NCBI GenBank assembly: GCA_003326205.1 | Contig: LWTK01000011.1 | Coordinates: 62,001 to 126,000 of the forward strand | DNA from: Nostoc sp. ATCC 43529 | Lineage (GTDB): Bacteria > Cyanobacteriota > Cyanobacteriia > Cyanobacteriales > Nostocaceae | DNA: 64,000 nt | Reading direction: 5' to 3' | Part shown: positions 62,132 through 64,000 of the stretch, piece by piece | Layout of the letters: each line of letters opens with the position of its first letter | Numbering within the stretch: the first letter of the stretch is position 1 | Program-made: the position numbers and the translations under genes | Notes under the pieces: generated by a model | Seen by the model: the letters and a program-made list of their open reading frames with translations, nothing else | Told to the model about the DNA's origin: nothing | The model's database searches: none

Positions 62132-64000
62132 TTGCATAAATTATTTTTTAAACGCAGAGGCACACAGAGGTTAAACGCAAAGGTACGCAAAGTTTTTTCT
62201 CTGCGTACCTCCGCGCTTTCCTTTGCGTTCCTTTGCGTTTTATTAATTCTCCTCTTCCTCCCCCTACCCACTTGGGCAGCACCACAACCAGAACGCACAC
62301 TTTTAACTTTAGAATTATTACAAGAACGACTGCGTACACCGACACTCCGCGAAGGTAATTTGACGGTGGATTTGCAGAAGATGACCATCGATTTACGCCC
62401 AGAAAATGCTAGCTTTCGCGATGCTTTTTACCAATTACTGCGTAAAGAATTGGGTGCAAAACCTCTGGGTTTAGACCTAAGTTCTGCTTTGATTTTAGGG
62501 GATTTTATAGGTAGCGATTTGGGTTTAAGAACACCTTTGTATGCTCAAGCGATCGCTCCGATTTTTACTCCTAGCGAACAAGAAGAATTAGAACGTTTGC
62601 GCTTTGTTTGTTTAGAATTATTAGCAATAGCTTTACCAAACTCTAAAGATTGTCGATCGCTTTTGGCAACATCAACCCAATCAGGCGAAATTACTGTTTT
62701 TCGTGGTGCTTTGATACTGGCACAAACTCGCTTCAATGGAGAAGTAAAGTTTTCTAATACATTCTTTCTTCAGTCTGTAGACGCACAAAACGCCACATTT
62801 GTCCAAGCGAGTAACTGGACTGAAACTAGATTTGCTCGTCCTGTTAGTTTTAGCAATGCTAGCTTTCGACAACCAAGCAATTTTTTTGGCAGTATTTTTT
62901 TTGAAAAAGCTAATTTTAAACAAGCTCAGTTTCAGGAAACTATTGATTTTCAAGGTAGTATTTTTGAAAAAACTGCCAACTTCAGTCAAGCAAATTTTAA
63001 GCAGTTAGCTAAATTTAATACTGTGCAGTGGCAAGAAAATGTTGATTTTTCTTATGTGCGTTTTGCCAACCAAGCACAGTTTAGTAAAGGTGATTTTAAT
63101 CAGCTAGTCTTCTTCAAAGAAGCCTCTTTTGAACAAGCTGTGATATTTCGAGAAGTGGATTTTAATCAATCGGTAAATCTCCAAGGTGCGAGTATTATTA
63201 ACCAAGCAGACTTTAGCGATGCTAGATTTGGTAAAGAAGCCTTTTTAAATGTATCTGGTCTAACTTTTAATTCCAACCAAGCGAAAATTTTAGGTAATCC
63301 TGGTGAAATCGGAAAAAAGTTTTATGTACCTACATTCCAAGGAAATCAAAATATATTGCGGAATTTGGGGCAAAATTTCCGTCAACAACAGCAAGTTGCA
63401 GATGCTAATGATTTAGAGTACACAAAACAACGATTGAGATTAATAGAATTAGGTCGCAAATTGACGGCTACAAATATTAATAGTGCAACGATGACAAGTT
63501 TGATAAAGTTAGGTTTTTCTACAACTGAATCAGAAGCCATTGCTGAACGTCGTTTAGTAAAACCATTTCGCAATATCACTGAGTTACTTACTTTAGCAGA
63601 TATCAATTTAGAAACATATACCAAATTAAGCGATCGCTTGAGTGTTGGTGAACCTCTTTCAATAGGTACATGGTTACTCCAAGCTTGGAGTTGGTTAGCA
63701 TTAAGCGTACTGTTGTTGTTGAGTGGTTATGGTACAAATTTTTGGTTAGTATTTGGTGTCGGAGGAGTAGCGATCGCTTACTTCGGTTTGCTATTTTGGC
63801 TAGTGGATAGGTGCCGCCGTTTGCGTCCGATACCAATTGTTCCTACATCCTACGAAACCATTTCTATATTAATCAGTTTTAGCGTTTTAGAATTCTTGAG
63901 CTTATTAGCTATCTTTCGCAATGCACAACAACCTTGGCTAACATTGGGGTGTCTTTTAATAATTATTGTTCCCGTTCCCGTGGCTTTATTAATTCGACTT
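62132..64000 (+). CDS. Secreted pentapeptide-repeat membrane protein (3' truncated) with a repeat-derived N-terminus
   Basis: The frame is open from after the TAA at 62108 to the right edge. The likely start is TTG 62132. The hydrophobic core FLCVLLILLFLPLPTWAAP near residues 32-50 forms a signal peptide. FxxAxF-type pentapeptide repeats fill about residues 190-373. A helix-hairpin-helix-like segment follows (NINSATMTSLIKLGF.. to LSDRLS, about 446-502), then three or more membrane helices (LLQAWSWLALSVLLLLSGY, FGVGGVAIAYFGLLFWLV, ILISFSVLEFLSLLAIF). The start lies in a dispersed repeat. The function is unknown. It is cut off by the window edge. Confidence 0.8.
   Translation, partial: MHKLFFKRRGTQRLNAKVRKVFSLRTSALSFAFLCVLLILLFLPLPTWAAPQPERTLLTLELLQERLRTPTLREGNLTVDLQKMTIDLRPENASFRDAFYQLLRKELGAKPLGLDLSSALILGDFIGSDLGLRTPLYAQAIAPIFTPSEQEELERLRFVCLELLAIALPNSKDCRSLLATSTQSGEITVFRGALILAQTRFNGEVKFSNTFFLQSVDAQNATFVQASNWTETRFARPVSFSNASFRQPSNFFGSIFFEKANFKQAQFQETIDFQGSIFEKTANFSQANFKQLAKFNTVQWQENVDFSYVRFANQAQFSKGDFNQLVFFKEASFEQAVIFREVDFNQSVNLQGASIINQADFSDARFGKEAFLNVSGLTFNSNQAKILGNPGEIGKKFYVPTFQGNQNILRNLGQNFRQQQQVADANDLEYTKQRLRLIELGRKLTATNINSATMTSLIKLGFSTTESEAIAERRLVKPFRNITELLTLADINLETYTKLSDRLSVGEPLSIGTWLLQAWSWLALSVLLLLSGYGTNFWLVFGVGGVAIAYFGLLFWLVDRCRRLRPIPIVPTSYETISILISFSVLEFLSLLAIFRNAQQPWLTLGCLLIIIVPVPVALLIRL
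62143..62250. repeat. Dispersed inverted repeat that supplies the start of the pentapeptide gene
   Basis: aacgcaaaggtacgcaaag (62174-62192) and the complementary ctttgcgttcctttgcgtt (62221-62239) form an imperfect stem. The outer part has cgcagaggcacacagagg. The open frame of the pentapeptide gene runs through it. Confidence 0.65.

Noticed and set aside
62681..62989. Minus-strand frame under the pentapeptide region
   Set aside because: It is the shadow of the FxxAxF repeats on the other strand.

Overview
The window looks like chromosomal DNA of a filamentous, probably heterocyst-forming cyanobacterium (Nostoc/Anabaena-like). The evidence is the many HIP1 palindromes (GCGATCGC), abundant heptameric short tandem repeats in intergenic gaps, small hairpin and MITE-like elements, and cyanobacterial families such as a Psb32/TPM thylakoid protein and a DUF1400 hydrolase. 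No rRNA, tRNA, CRISPR array, complete insertion sequence or prophage was seen.

Layout. 1-2.0 kb: the 3' part of a caspase-like protease fused to an EAL (cyclic-di-GMP phosphodiesterase) domain. 2.6-12.5 kb: housekeeping and signalling genes (RNase III, a Gfo/Idh/MocA oxidoreductase carrying a repeat insertion, a sensor histidine kinase, a RibD-like reductase, a FemAB-like protein, DUF4346, Psb32, SurE). 12.7-30 kb: membrane, envelope and metabolic genes (coiled-coil protein, HupE-like protein, secreted leucine-rich-repeat protein, SGNH hydrolase, ABC exporter, GalE, a UreH/TauE-ferric-reductase-like fusion with a partner, M28 peptidase, DUF1400 hydrolase, DUF6875-like protein) separated by repeat-rich gaps.

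30.2-43.7 kb holds a nearly complete carbon-phosphorus lyase (phosphonate catabolism) locus. On the minus strand phnG, phnH, a GNAT acetyltransferase, phnI, a FosA-like gene, a divergent phnM, phnJ, phnK, phnL and a canonical phnM are read in one direction. A GntR/HutC regulator (phnF) is divergent from phnG and is followed by a CYTH-domain gene. The transporter genes phnC, phnD and phnE form a second minus-strand unit. PhnCDE would import phosphonates, PhnGHIL and PhnM would make the ribose-1-phosphonate, PhnJ would cleave the C-P bond and PhnK would assist the core complex. phnN and phnP are not in the window. A candidate Pho box precedes phnC and a candidate PhnF operator lies in the phnF-phnG gap. 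Most gaps inside the minus-strand phn run hold short tandem repeats.

44-64 kb: a decayed FAD oxidoreductase, an Old Yellow Enzyme, a TerB-like acidic protein, acetolactate synthase with an added zinc ribbon, an MFS transporter, a ferrochelatase-family protein ending in nine histidines, a lipoxygenase, an FMN reductase, FtsH, a quinone-oxidoreductase-like dehydrogenase, and the 5' part of a secreted pentapeptide-repeat membrane protein that runs off the right edge and whose N-terminus is made from an intergenic repeat.

The most unusual items are the caspase-EAL fusion, the phn locus with two different phnM genes plus FosA-like and CYTH genes, the His-tailed ferrochelatase relative, and the genes whose coding sequence has absorbed repeat DNA.
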